Assembly (NCBI GenBank): GCA_034670405.1
Contig: JAXDDX010000001.1
Location: forward strand, 12,757,501-12,821,500
Length of the DNA stretch: 64,000 nucleotides
Source: Hoplostethus atlanticus
Lineage: Eukaryota > Chordata > Actinopteri > Trachichthyiformes > Trachichthyidae
Direction: 5' to 3'
The notes under the pieces are model-generated. The model worked only from the letters and a program-made list of their open reading frames with translations. It searched no databases and was not told where the DNA came from. The position numbers and the translations under genes are program-made. Below are positions 36,836 through 55,126 of the stretch, one piece after another (positions within the stretch are counted from its first letter, which is position 1; each line of letters begins with the position of its first letter).

Positions 36836-37153
36836 GTAAGGGGCTTCTATTGAGACGCACAGGCAATAACTTGTTAATGTGTCGTCCATGAGGAGGAGGG
36901 GGAGGAAGAGGAGGAAGAGGAGGGATGAGGGACAGCGTGTTGTGTTATATCCTAACAGAAACTCAAAATATTCCTATAGGGACCTATAGTGAGTTTCTAG
37001 TGATCTTATAGTATTTAGTTTAATAGTGTTTTATGTTGTATCCTTCTACAACATGTCGTGGTATTCTTCTAAAATGTATCATAGGATTAATATAGGCTCG
37101 TTTTTTGTTCACTGGAGCTTGTCTTTGATATAAAATGTGGTTATGATCAGGAC

Positions 37154-37201
37154 AGCTGTTAAGCATCAGTTTCATGAAAATGAAACTGATGCTTAACAGC
37201 T
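37154..37201 (+). repeat. Perfect 22-bp hairpin with GAAA loop
   Basis: The left arm AGCTGTTAAGCATCAG...CAT at 37154-37175 pairs perfectly with 37180-37201, loop GAAA at 37176-37179. Immediately downstream TTTCATGAAAC repeats the bases around the loop. It lies about 320 bp after the 36835 splice donor. Confidence 0.95.
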
Positions 37202-37210
37202 TTCATGAAA

Positions 37211-38381
37211 CTTGAGCTTTTCAGTTATTTACAATCAGAAATATATGTTCTGATTGTTTTGTTTTTTTAGTCATTGCTTTTATGATAGGCTGCCAGTAAA
37301 ATGTGCCTCTTGTTAGGAATTGGCACTGCTGGCTGATCTGAGATTGATGATGATGTCAATTCCTTTTCAGGCTGCCCTGATCCTACCATTGTGGTGCCCA
37401 CGTGTAGTTTATTCTGTGAGGTTGGATCGGGAGAAACCTGTCTGTCTCGCTTTGAGGGGGTGGTCTCTCTTTTGTTTTCTCTCTCTCGTTGAGAACACCA
37501 AAATGATCTTTCCCTCTTTTCTTTGTTCTCTCCCTCTCTCTCTTTCTCTGTCTCCAGTATCCTTAGCAAGAGCTGTTTTTTCCCTCAACAAAAATACCCC
37601 TCCCTGTGGTCCCATCACCTAGCAACTTTGTGTGTATGTGTGTGCGTGTAGCCGTGTGAATGATGTGTGCTATGTGTGTCTGTCATTCTCCCCCTAACCC
37701 ACTTTCCGTTGACATGATTGCAACGGGCTCTATTCATGTCCAAGCGTTTCTAAACCCGGTCACGAGTTGGGTCTTACCCTGCCCAGTGGTTCGGTCTCTC
37801 TCTCTTCATTGTGTCTCCCCAAGTCACAAGTTTAAGAAAAATACTTTCTTTGTCTCCTCTTCCTTCTACCAAGCAAGCCACATGGCAGTTTGAATGCTTG
37901 ATTCCAGCTCATGACTGTTATGCCGGATGTCTTGTTTTATTGTTCATCTGGATACTTTGATAAAGCCTGTGGGTTTGAGGAAGTACACACACACATTAAT
38001 TTGTCGAGTGTTGATGTAATGGCAGTTTCCCTTCCTTCATTTCTCCTCTGGCACTCCTTCCCCCCTGGCCTCGTTATCGGACGCAGGCCCTTCCGTTGTA
38101 AACACACACAAAACCCACATCCTGACTGTTAGGTACTGAAACACAAAAGGAGCTAATGAGTGCCGAGCACACACACCCACTCCATTACACAAATGCGAGA
38201 ACGATGTTATCACCATACACTCCCTCCCAAGCATATTCACTTAGGAAGTGTGTGCGTGAGGTAGAGCAAGAAAATTGGAGTGCGTGTGTGTGTGTGTGTG
38301 TGTGTCACCCCCCTGATCTGCTTGTGTGAGGGTTCATGTCACGCATGTACCTCCCTTGCAAGTGTGTATTGACATCTTCAG

Positions 38382-38423
<42 letters not shown>

Positions 38424-39834
38424 AGGTAAGAGGGATGAGGTAATTCAACAGTGAAAGAGGAGGCTTGCTAGCTGCAGCCCCTGGGAGCAGCATGACGTCA
38501 TTGGATGTAAAACTGCTTGGCTGGGCTGCTGCAGCGGCTCCTCTTTCTCATCTTTCATCCCATAAAGAACAGAAGCAGAAAGGCGATAGAGGAAGGGAGG
38601 AAGGGAGAGGATGTATAATATTGTCCTGCAGCGAGGTCTGAAGGTTTTGTAGAGCCGGGTTAGTCAAAATAGCTACTGGCTCTGGTTACTGTCAGCTCCA
38701 CCTCACTCTTCAGGGGCTTTGTGATAAGTTGGTAACAGAATAAGAACAGAACCACCCTCTGCTGTTGTTGCGTAACACCCAAAGTCTGAAGGTGACTGTC
38801 ATCTCCATCTCCATCTCCCCCCCCCCCCCCCCCCCATCTCTTGTCTCGCTCACTTTTTCTTTTCTTGGCAGGCTGCATTGATTTGTTTTCTGTGAACACA
38901 ACCGAGTTAGTGTTTTGGTTTGACACTGAGCGTCGTTATTTAACCGCATTGGCTGTTTTCGTCACAGGTCAGTTAATCCTAGGTTTGTGTCTGTTGAGTC
39001 CAGCACCGTCTGCAGCCTTCGATTAGGGCGACGCACACATTTATACACACACTAGGGATTGGTAGACTTCCCTACCAGGTCCCTGCTATCCATGCGGAGT
39101 GTGTCTCTGTGTGTAAAGACTAAAAGGGCATGTGGACATTGGAGGGCAAAAGTAAGTGATTGCTCCTACTGAATGATGAGGAGGGTAGGGAATAGTGAGA
39201 TAGAAGGAAAGAGGCCAGGGGGAGAGATGTAAAGAGGTCCATTATTGACTGTGCGTCCTTCATCCTGTTTGCCCATGCCACAACTGATGTGATTGGCCCG
39301 CTTCCTGGAGGCTTGTCATAGCAGTAGCCCCTCCCATACCTCTGCATCATCTGTGAAATGAAGAATAGTTGGAGCAGCAGTGTTTGTCTGTATGAGAGAG
39401 AGAGAGCGAGAGAGAGAGAGAGTGTACGTGCTGCATGTATTCATGTGTTTTGGCCTCACTCAATATTTACTTTAGAGTTGAATTTGCCTTTTGCTGTTGT
39501 AACTCAATTAGCTATTACATATTGAGCAAAGGCACGTAGAGGTTGTCACGTTGCTGACTTTCTAGCAAAGGTTAGACATAGTCTATCAGAGGTTTGTGTT
39601 TGTGTGTGTTTAATTTTGGTTGTGTGTGTGTCTGTAACCAATGGGTGGGGATGATGTTTAGTCCTTGTTTAGGATGTATACAGATGGCAGCGATTTCTAC
39701 CTCCAAGGGAATGCTTCCTGTCTTTCTCTCTCTCTGTCCATCTCCCTCTCTCCTGCAGTCCACCCTGTGCTACCCAGCAGTCAGCAGTTTGTTTATGGGA
39801 CTCTGTTTGCCAAGCTAATCTTCCCGCCTTTCAA
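37211..39834 (+). other. mob2: mob2 intron, no supported gene
   Basis: Contains GT tracts at about 38284-38305 and 38384-38420, a run of 20 C at 38817-38836 and a short GA patch near 39395-39421. No exon recognised. Confidence 0.5.
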
Positions 39835-40280
39835 GTGAGAGCCAGCAAGCAACGGAGGGAGGCAAGGAGAGAGGGAGAGAGAGGAGAGAGGGAGAGAGAG
39901 GGAGAGAGTGAAAAAGAGAGGCGGGCAGTTGCACTAGTTGGAAGTGAGAGAGAGAGAGAGGAACGCGCTCAGAGGACGGACTCCTGTTTTGTGAATGATT
40001 CTTTATTTTGCCTTTATTTGTGCATCTGTGTGTGTTTGGCTGAGTTGAGCTGTGCATCTGTGCGTTCATCTCTCTTGCGTGACCTACGTTCAAGTCGCGG
40101 GCTAGTTTAGCGCTCCGCGAGCAGGCGTGTGATTACACAAGGTGCAATGCTGGAGCTGGGAGCTGCTGCCCCACTACACCTGTAGCCGAGTTACAGGAGA
40201 GGACGGAAAGGGAGGCGAAGGGGAGGAAGGGTTCTGGGTCGGAGCCTCGTCGCCCCGGCTCTGCCTCCGCTACCAGCTGG
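39835..40280 (+). promoter_or_regulatory. mob2: Candidate mob2 promoter 3 and leader with a short uORF
   Basis: A GAGAGAGG-rich stretch (39860-39960) is followed by CpG-containing sequence (GCGCTCCGCGAGCAGGCG at about 40110) leading to ATG 40281. A 12-codon uORF, MLELGAAAPLHL, runs from 40147 to its TAG at 40183-40185 and is out of frame with 40281. The 40281 frame is open upstream to a TGA at 40080 but contains no earlier ATG, which supports 40281 as the start. Confidence 0.45.
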
Positions 40281-40318
40281 ATGGGGGTTTTGGTGTGCTG
40301 CGACTGCTTCTTCTATAG
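40281..40318 (+). CDS. mob2: Candidate alternative mob2 first exon (MGVLVCCDCFFY-R), lipidation-type N-terminus
   Basis: ATG GGG GTT TTG GTG TGC TGC GAC TGC TTC TTC TAT AG, then donor GTAACT. The peptide is MGVLVCCDCFFY plus a split Arg or Ser codon, phase 2+1 as in the other first exons. Glycine at position 2 with a small/Cys residue at position 6 fits an N-myristoylation signal, and cysteines at 6, 7 and 9 would be palmitoylation candidates. Joined to the MOB2 core this would give a membrane-tethered form. ATG context: T at -3, G at +4. The mob2 link is inferred from strand, position, phase and promoter character. It could also be the start of a different nested gene. Confidence 0.5.
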
Positions 40319-41293
40319 GTAACTACTACCCTCTGTCTCTCTCTTCCTCGCTATCTTTCTCCTCTCTCCTCCTCTCCTTCCTTCTTATTGTTGATTGTCT
40401 TTGTTGTCGCCCATTGTTGACGTTTGAGCACACTCCCCAATATTCTCACCACTAGCTTAACTTTCCCCATCTACTCCCCCACCCCCCCCTCTCTCCTCAT
40501 TTGGGATTTTAACCTATTCTGTGCTTCTCTCTCTTGAACCCCCCCCCCCTCCCTCCTCCCCTCTCTGTTATTGTGCTGCGGTTTGGAGGAGACATTTGAG
40601 GACAGTGCTGCTGTAGCCGGCAGAGATTATGCTGTAGTCAGACACCGGGTATCTCGACTTTTGGAAGGGAGGGAGGGAGGGAGTCGAGGTCAGAGGAATA
40701 GAAATGGCACGCAGCCAGCCAAAGGGGAGGGACGTTAAGAGTTGTTGCTTACAGGGTTAGTTAGGGAGTAGGTTAAGGCTGGTTGGAGTGGAATGGCACG
40801 CAGCCAGAATGAACCAATGCTCAGGGAGAAATGGCACGCAGCTAGCCTTCCTTTTTCAGCCTCCCCAACCTTTCCTCTCCTCCTCCTGTACCCCCCTTGG
40901 TTCTGCAGCACTGTTTGTTCGGACACAGTGTTCCTTCACAAGGGTGAGGGGCTGTGGACTTTGTCCTCTTGTCTAGTTAGACCAACCTGGTTCAAAGAAT
41001 TATCTGTCTAATCAGTTCACCCCAGTTACCACAGCCAGTTTTGGAGAGCCTGACCAGTTGGCTTTGATAGATTGACTTACTGGCGTTCATATAGTTGGCT
41101 ATTGTGCTTTAGAGAATGGGTGGATGATTTAGGTCAGCCTCACTCTGGCAGTCAGAGCAGAAGGGATCTGGTTCCCCTCTCTTGTGGTTGTGAGGTTAGC
41201 CAGCATGGGCCTGCCATAACTGCAGTATAAAGTCTATATATAACCTTCTAGCTCCCTGAGGAGCGTTTTGATGGTGAGGCCCAAATTGTAGCT

Positions 41294-41350
<57 letters not shown>

Positions 41351-41439
41351 CTGCATTGGATTAGGCCATCAGACCTCGCTGTGATTCAGTACTTTGTTTA
41401 CACTGCATTGCTACTCTTAGCATGAATAACAGTCTGCTC

Positions 41440-41493
<54 letters not shown>

Positions 41494-42180
41494 TGTGCTT
41501 ACGTATGTCATACGTGTCAGGCTCCACATGTGTATGTATACGCCTTGGTAAAATGCACACAGAAGCCTTGTAAAGGCAGGGCTTGTGCCAGAAGGACTTC
41601 TTTCCCCCCCCCAATTATCACCAGGCCAGGGGTGGGACTTGACCGGAGAGATGATGCCTTATTGGCTCATTAAGGCAAAATGGCCCGTCATTTCTATTTT
41701 TAGTGCTTCCTCTCCCTCAGCATCTCCGTCAGCCAATCAATTGGCTTGGCAGTGATGTTATATGGTTTGATTGATGTGTGTTTGTGTGAGGCACACCCAT
41801 ATGAACAGGTCCTTGTTGACCTCAGCCTGGGCCAGCCCTCAGTGCTCTGGGCTCCTGTGTTTCAACAGTAGCTTTGTGTGGAGTACAAACTGCCTGCCAA
41901 CACTCAATAAACCATGTCAACTCCAATGTTGATCACCATGCTTAGACTGGAGCGATTGAAAAGTCTTTCAACATATGACGTAAAGTGAAATAAGTTGAAA
42001 TGGACCTTCATTCCTTGGACCCTGTATTATGTTGAAGTACAGTCAGGCATAATGACTTGATGTTTTGCACCTAGGTGAACTTGGGGAACAGCAGGATACA
42101 CTTAGCTAGGTGGTGCTGAGGTCAGACAAAGAAAACATTAGCTGGGTTGACAATGAGCCTACTATTGGAATAATAAGACC
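40319..42180 (+). other. mob2: mob2 intron with two long CA/GT tracts
   Basis: (AC)n at 41297-41349 and (TG)n at 41442-41488 face each other across 92 bp. A word AAATGGCACGCAGCCAGC is repeated near 40703, 40793 and 40830. No exon recognised. Confidence 0.5.
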
Positions 42181-42184
42181 AGCC

Positions 42185-42421
42185 CATTCTGAATTAAGTT
42201 GATTAAGTTGAATTTGGTATGAAAGCTCTGATCCGAGTACCGATACGGAGTATTTTCATAGGCTGCTGACTATTGGCCTGTAATGAAACAATTACAGGAA
42301 CAAATGCGTCGGCATCGATACTTCAGATTAATTTGCCAGTACGAGTACCTAGGGGCCACATCGACGCCGATCCGATACGTACAGATACTATCACCTGATA
42401 CATCGCTGTGCACCTCTAGTG
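42185..42421. mobile_element. Degraded interspersed repeat rich in CGATAC words
   Basis: Many copies of CCGATAC, GAGTACC and ATCGATAC with mirror forms (for example GAGTACCGATACGG, GCCGATCCGATACG) and an end reading GTGCACCTCTAGTG. This resembles fish DNA-transposon-derived repeats with TATCGGATCGG internal words and a GTGCATCCCTAGTG terminus. The family is uncertain. Confidence 0.45.
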
Positions 42422-43412
42422 TAAATCTTTGATAATCCATTAAAGAGGATACTATTAGCAGCTAATAGACATGTATATGCTTTAACAGACTGCTGTCTAT
42501 GTTTGGAATACAATGTAAAACCAGCAGGTTCTTCATTTGAATCAGCAGAAACTCAAATATTGTGCAACGCTGCACAACGCATGATGATTATTCAACTAAG
42601 CATATCAAAAACAGCTTTATTCTGATTACATGCTTTGGTGCATTTACACAACACACACCTTGTTGGATCACTTTATGTAGCTTTCAAGTACTTCCTTTCG
42701 AATCTTCAATCGGAGGGAATTCATTTGGAAAGATACAACATTCTGCCTATAACCGTAGCCTTTGACCTTGCAGAGACTGCTTGGTAATGAAAAGGTGACG
42801 ATATCATGTAACATATGTTAGTTGTGAGTTGTGGCACTGTCAGTATGTCTGTCAGTTACCGTGCTGCATTGTGGGTGACCGTCCTCAGAAGAGTTCTATT
42901 AAAGTTTAGCTCAAACACAGTGACCAAGCTTTGAGGTTCGACCTTTGGTTTGGGCTCCTGGTCTGTTGTGTCACCATTGGACATTAGCTTACCTTGATCT
43001 ACACATGTAGGCAGATGTGAGTGCACACAAACACACACATACACACACATGTTCTCTCTAAAACCGGATCACTTCTCTAGGGCCTCTTCCTACACAACAA
43101 TCCTGAAGCAACTACCACTGTTGGAGTTGAAGCCTGATTCACCAACGTCTTTTCAGTTCCTCATTTTTGTGTTTTTCTGTGTGTTTCTCTCAATCAAGAG
43201 GTCAAAAGTTAAATCTGTGGTAATTTCCTCTTCTTCTCTCAATTGCAGCATCAAACAGTAAATTCAGTTTTCCCTCAAGGTTTTGTTTTGTAACGGTTCT
43301 GTGCCAGTGCGCTGTATTGTTGACTTGCTGGTAGAAAGTAGGAACATTCAGACCTGGAGGCTCCATCACATGACAAAAGTTTGTGTGTGTTTGTGTGTAT
43401 TACTGGGTGAGT

Positions 43413-43457
<45 letters not shown>

Positions 43458-45306
43458 ACAATAGTTCTGAATGTATCATGATGCTTTGCATTAGCGTGTG
43501 TGTGTGTGTGTGTATATTGTATTAGTGGAGCAGGCCTGCCATGCCATGTGTCTCTCATTAGGCTATCTTTGGCAGGCCTGGCCAGTTCCACAGAGCTGAG
43601 ACTTGCAGCTCAACAAGGACACCATTCTCCACCAAAAACCGCTGCTCTCTTTCCTCTCACCCTGGCCCAATACTCTGCCTTCTCGCCTGCATACCCGTCA
43701 CTCAGATCGGCCTGAATCAGGCTGAAATGCTTAGCTCTTCGAGGAAAGTTTAGCTGAAAGGTTTGTGTTGTAACTAAGGAGATGATTAGTGCATAGAGAT
43801 CTCATGAAATCATTACCGTGTTTTATAGATTTCTATTAAAAGCACACTGTAGGAACTGGATGGCATTATTATCCTACTGTTCTGCACCATAGATCTATTA
43901 TAATATCATACTGGGTGGAGGAAAGTGCCTAGACGTTGGACTAAACGTCAAGATCAGCCCTTTAATTTTTAAAGGAAGAGTTGATGGTCTGTTGAAATTC
44001 TATTTGTAGAAGTTCGTAGAACACAAATAAATATTTGCTGAATTTTGATTTTATATAATCTGTTATTCCCTATCCTAACTGATGTTTATCATACACTGCT
44101 CCACCCAGACAAATGGGGCGTGCAGTCCAGAGTCAACCGATAGGCTTCAGTGGACCCTGTTGCACAGATAGACACACCCTGTTGGTCAGTCTGTCTCACT
44201 GGCCAAATGGCAAGCTAATTGGCTGGATTTAGAAGACGGCAGGTCAGAAGAGCCTCCAGTATGAAGGCTTTAACTTGTACTTAGCTTGCACCTTTTTGTT
44301 TCTTTGGAATCCCTCCACCAGTTCCTAAGAATCAAACTATTAGCCAGCTTACCTGGCTAAGGTTGTAATATGGGTTCATCCGACTATTTTTGTGAATGAA
44401 TATTAGATTGTGAATGAGTATTAGAAACTATTATATTGCAGAACAGATGAACCGTGTCCAAGGTGTGCCGCAGTACTTGAACCAGTCAGGAGATGCATTA
44501 CACTAGACACAGATGGACTGACAAATGCTGGTCAGTTCAGATGAGAGGACTGACTTGACTGACTGTCCTTCTCTGTTTTCACCTCAGTCACTGCAGAGGG
44601 CAGACACATGGGGCCAGTTACATAAGTGTGTGTGTGTGTTCAGGAGCAGCATAGTCCTCTTTGGGTGCTGCTGGCTCAGGAGAAGGAGAAAAGAGATGGC
44701 CTTGCAGTAACCTCACCTCTGCATTTAGATCCGCACAGTCAGCACGCACACACTCATGCACACACCGAAATAAAAATGCACATGGCCTCTTTGCAGCCTT
44801 TGTTGTTATTGAAGCATCTTGACTCAGTATTTTCATCAGCTAAAGTCTCAAAGAGTAAATGACAATGTTTAGGGTGTCTGTGGCAGCTGGTGCCCTTTAG
44901 GCATGGATTGACAAATTTATTTAGGCCACCAATCGCAATAGCTTGGTGGCAAGTGCATAATGAATTAATTGCCTTAGGCTAGGGCTGTGGGTGGGTCAGG
45001 TGGTGTACGTGTTAGACAGAATTCAGTGCCACAACAGGAGGCCTTTAGGCTTGGTCCAGGCCTATATGGGCTGTAAAGGTGGCAGGGAAAGGATTTGGTC
45101 ATGAATTGGGTGTAGCAGTTGTTGTAGCCACAGCAGTAGCCCACGGCTTCTCCATATTGCCTCTGAGAACAAGAGGCCCAATTCAGGGGAGACAGGAAGT
45201 GCCTGGGCGCCTCATTTCCTGTTTATGGAGTTTGTCCCAGGCGAGAGTGTGAGGGAGGGGTGGTCTGGGGCAATGTAAAGGGACGGAGAGGGTGGTGGTA
45301 AGTAGG
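42422..45306 (+). other. mob2: mob2 intron, no supported gene
   Basis: (GT)n at 43418-43454 and a short GT run near 43496. Otherwise unique sequence without recognisable exons. Confidence 0.5.
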
Positions 45307-50837
<5,531 letters not shown>

Positions 50838-50980
50838 CTCCATGCCAAGGTTACGAGTCCCTATCATACTCTTCCCAGGAAAAGGAAGGTTGAGAATTCT
50901 GAGAAAACCTGCAGCCTTGGAGAACCTTTTGTGTTTCCTCCAGCAGAACACAAGGCGTGACACACACACACACACACACT

Positions 50981-51195
50981 TTGTAAGTCAAGTTGTTTAT
51001 TTATATAGCCCTTTTATTGAAAACAAGCCTTAAATGACTTTACAGGTCTAACTAACTCAGGCTGACAATCAGATTAGGACGCACAGTTGATTCAGCATGT
51101 AAACAGCAGAACAAAACGCATGGAAGGGTGTAACTTACAGGAATGCCTCAGGTGACTTTTCAGGCCTAACTAAGTCAGCTGAAACTCAATCATTT
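50981..51195. repeat. Fish interspersed repeat with an internal imperfect duplication
   Basis: Starts with GTAAGTCAAGTTGTTTATTT and ATATAGCCCTTTTATT, a phrase common to high-copy fish repeats. Two similar blocks follow about 117 bp apart: TGACTTTACAGGTCTAACTA (about 51035) and TGACTTTTCAGGCCTAACTA (about 51152), each continuing into ..CTCAG/GTCAG.. and CTGA. Confidence 0.5.
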
Positions 51196-54100
51196 ATGAC
51201 AAATAAGATATTACAGAATACAATCAGAACAAAAGCACTCGGAAAGCACATAAAAGTACTCTCTGCAGACTCCTATCATGAGAAATATGAGACCAGTTTA
51301 AGGACAGATGAAGAATTCTCCTTAGTCCTCTGCTATTACCTTGCAGTTGTTGGTTGCCTTTCTTATAAGGTGCAAGCCAGCTCAGTCAGTATTGAAGCTC
51401 GGTTTACCCCCCCCAGGCTGCCTTTGTGTGCCTTGTCCCAGGAACCTGATGTTAATGACTTTGCCTCTGACACTGACAAAGCAGCGTTTGGTCTCTCACC
51501 ATTAGCTGACAGAGCCAACAAACCTGACCCTGCCATACACCTACAGCCATTAACAGGCAGGACAGGCTCATAACCACTTCCCTTTTTACCAGCAGGCCTG
51601 AGGACAAAGTCACATCTGGCAGAGCTGTGAACACCTGTGGCTCAGTGGCATGTCATTCTATAGGGTGCTCCTCAACTTCCTTACCTGTGTGTCTTGATAA
51701 TCTTGATAATCGTTAATCTCTAACCTTGCTGCCTCTGTCAATTCCCTGACCATTATTTCATTGCTCACTTTGCACCTGAGCCTGTTAGTGTGTGTTTGTG
51801 TACGTGTTTGCGCGCCCGTGTCTTGCTCTGTGTGTGTGTTTGTATGGGTTTGTGCACACTGCCCTTTGACAGACAGGTGTTTGGCTGCCAATTTGGTGAA
51901 TTATGGGATGTTGCAGGCTCGGCGGTAGACTCTCCCCTGCTATGGAATGCTGGGAGGAGGAGTGCACTGGGGGCCAGGGCATGCTGTGACAACCTCCCCC
52001 GTTCAACCGCACTCTCTCACTCCTCTTATCCCTCCGATTCTCTCTTATTACTATCATTCATTATCCTTTTTCTGTTCTGTTTTTCACCTCCCTGCTCCCT
52101 TTGGCAACCCTTTCTCTGTTGCCCTCTCTTCACCCCTCTCACTTAACTAATCTCAACTACTCCCTTCTCCTCACTTCCTTCCTCTTCATTCCTCTCCTTC
52201 TCCCATTGCATCCTCCTCTACTCTTCATCCTTCCATTTCAGCCAATTCCTACTGATATGATAGCGTTTAATCTGAGCAGTAGCCATGGAGATGGTGTTTT
52301 ATAAACGCCTTGACACGAGTCTGGTGTTTCTCACCTCCTGTCTTCCATCTCACTAAAGCTCTCTTCCTTCATCAGTCATAAACCAGTCAGAACATGGCCT
52401 CCCATCTTTCAAACACACTTGGCTACTCTCTCTCATTTGCAAACTTCCTTTTTGAAATGGCTCCAGTGCCAAAAAGTATTCAGAAACAATTTGAGGTTTT
52501 AAAATGCAAGCAAACTTGACTCCTTATTGGATTATGGATGCAGTGGATTTTAGCTGAGTAAATCCTTTGTGCCATTACTGGTGTTAGCTGGAGCATTAGG
52601 TTATACCCTAATGTGTTTGCTTATCTTGTTGGGGTGATCGACCTGCACTTCATGAGCAAAGTCAACCTGTTCTGGAGCACTTTTAGTTCACTTTTTAGAC
52701 TCCCCTTTCTCCTTCTCAGTTCTCTTCTGTCTCTCCTTTGTTTAGCCAGGCTGTGTGTGCAGCGACTGGTGGCATGTCTTTGCATGCAGCCCTCTCCCTA
52801 CTGGAATGCAGAGCATTAGGAGGAGGGATGGAGAGATGAAGACAGGGAGAAAAAAGGAGAGAGTGGGTAGAGGGAAAAGGAGATGGAGAGAGTTGGGGTT
52901 ATTCCCCTATAAGGCCTCAGGGAAAAAAGGAGATAATAGGTTAAAGCGAGGTAGAAAACTAATGGCCAAGACCTGGTATAGTCCAGTCCATCTTTACCAA
53001 GCTGAAGCATCATAGTGATGTCTGGATTGCCATGTACTGTCTAGTATCAAATATGACCGCAAGTACAATTTGGAGCTTAACCCAATGTGTATATCAGCCA
53101 GCCCACAGTGCCCTGTAGAGGGGAGGAGTGCATGCCTTTGAGGGAGGGGTGACAAAAGGTTGACCGAGAAGGTAGACTCCCACACACTTGCTGCTTTGTT
53201 CTGTTTGCTAACGGCTATTCTTGTCCAGATTTTGTTTGTACATGCACACACACACACACACACATACTACATAGGCTCTATATGGGCCACACATAGTCAG
53301 CATTTCATGCAACACATACAGCCCAGTCTTTCCTGTAGGCCTGTTCCAGGATCAGTTCCAGTAGGTGTTGCAGTTTAAGAATGGCTCTTATTCGGATATT
53401 TATATCACAATATATGAACGCTTGAGCTGTAGTGATTGTATTTACATTTTTGTAGATGTGAGGCAATTTCCCCCCACAAAGGAAGCACAGCAGTCTCTTG
53501 TCTGATAGAGGAGGTGCAGATTGGTATTGCAGGGCAGGTCGCAGGGTTCAGTGTGTGGAGTGTCTCCTGGCCCTGCTAACCTTTCTCTGGGCCTATAGAA
53601 ATCCCCCAGGCACTAAGACCGTCAGCCTGCACTGTTTTCACTGGCGAAGGCCTTACCTAAACACACTACACACTCGCACGCACCCAGAACGCCACACCAA
53701 CTGAAGTTCCCGAAAGCCTCAGGGAGCCACTTGGAACCCCTCTGATTTGAATTAATTAATTTTTTTCATGTGGTTGGGTGTCTGACCTGTCTGTCATGTA
53801 GACCCAAGGTATGATTGGCTGGAGATTCGTTTTGGCAGGGGCGGGATTGAGCTGTTGCCAAGTCCCGAGGCGCATCTGCTGTGGTTGTGACTCAAATAGG
53901 TGGAATGCCCGCTGACTTTCAGACCCAACCTGTTAGGCCAGCCAGCCAACCATCTCTATTCAGCGGTGAATAGAGTGGGCTAAGTGCCCCCGGGCCAACG
54001 CGCTTTGTCCAAGATGTGACACTCGAAGAACTTTTAATGGGTTCATGCTGGTTGTGATTGTTGTGAATTCATTAATCGCACAATGTCACTTTGCTATTGC

Positions 54101-55126
54101 AATCAATATGTAAAATCTGCATTATTTCCATTCCTTAGATTTTTCTCGACCAATTTGACTTTTGTCTTTCTCTTAACTAGAGTGCTGTGACGCCAGCACC
54201 ACAGTGATTTGAATTGCTTGAATTTTTCCACCGCCGTCTATATTTTCCTTGCATTATCTCATGGTCTGATCGCAGTTATTGATGGTTGGCTGCACGTATC
54301 AGATCAAGGCTTTACACAGGGCCATCAATTTTGCCTACCAGTCACAAGGCCTTTATTGACACCACAGTATTTCCGTAAACCTCCTTTATTTTACTTCCAC
54401 CTCCGTTTTTAATGAGTGATGTGTTCTTTATTAAATCTGGGCCTTTGCTATCTGTGCCTCCGGAGTGGTTGTCTTTGATGAGGTTAGTATACTTGAAGCA
54501 GCTGCTTAGTACTGATACAAAGGCAGGCTGTTCCTTCTCTCTAGACCTATACATGATGTTATATTAATCTGAAAAAAAATGGTATGTCTCTACAAACATC
54601 ACAGCTTTAGATTAAGGCTACTGATTTTTTTTCTTTCATTATTGAAAATGACAAAGAAAAGTCCTATGAAACCTGCATATAGGCCTGGTGTGTTTTTTAT
54701 GAGAAGTAGACTATCATTTGAACTTAATTGCAGAACATTTGTGTGTGTGCTCATGTGCGAGCACCAAGGCATGCCCGTGAAAGACTGGGTATGTGTAGTG
54801 TGGTGCTGGCCTCGGAGACAGCATCTGGTTGCTGGTTACAGCAGGTGGCAGATGAGTGATGCCATGTCTTGATGAGTGTGACGTCAGCAGACAGAGAAGA
54901 AAGAGTAAACCGCTGTCCACCAGACAACGGAATGTGGTCGCTGGTTTCCACCCGCGTCAGACATTGCCTAAGAATTAGCTTCATGTGTGCCGACGGTTCC
55001 AAGTTGAACTTCTCAATGGCACTGTTTCTGTCTTTATGGGAAAAGACTGATGCGCACATGATGTCTTTCACTGGTGCTGGTCCATGGATGATAGTTTAGA
55101 TAAATCCATATGAAAGTAAATCCACA
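51196..55126 (+). other. mob2: mob2 intron, no supported gene
   Basis: A 125-codon frame at 51196-51573 begins in repeat sequence and has no recognisable domain. There is a T/C-rich stretch at 52000-52230, a purine-rich one at 52815-52960 and (CA)n near 53244-53264. No exon recognised. Confidence 0.45.

Noticed and set aside
51196..51573. 125-codon plus-strand frame
   Set aside because: It starts inside an interspersed repeat and has no recognisable domain, promoter or splice support.
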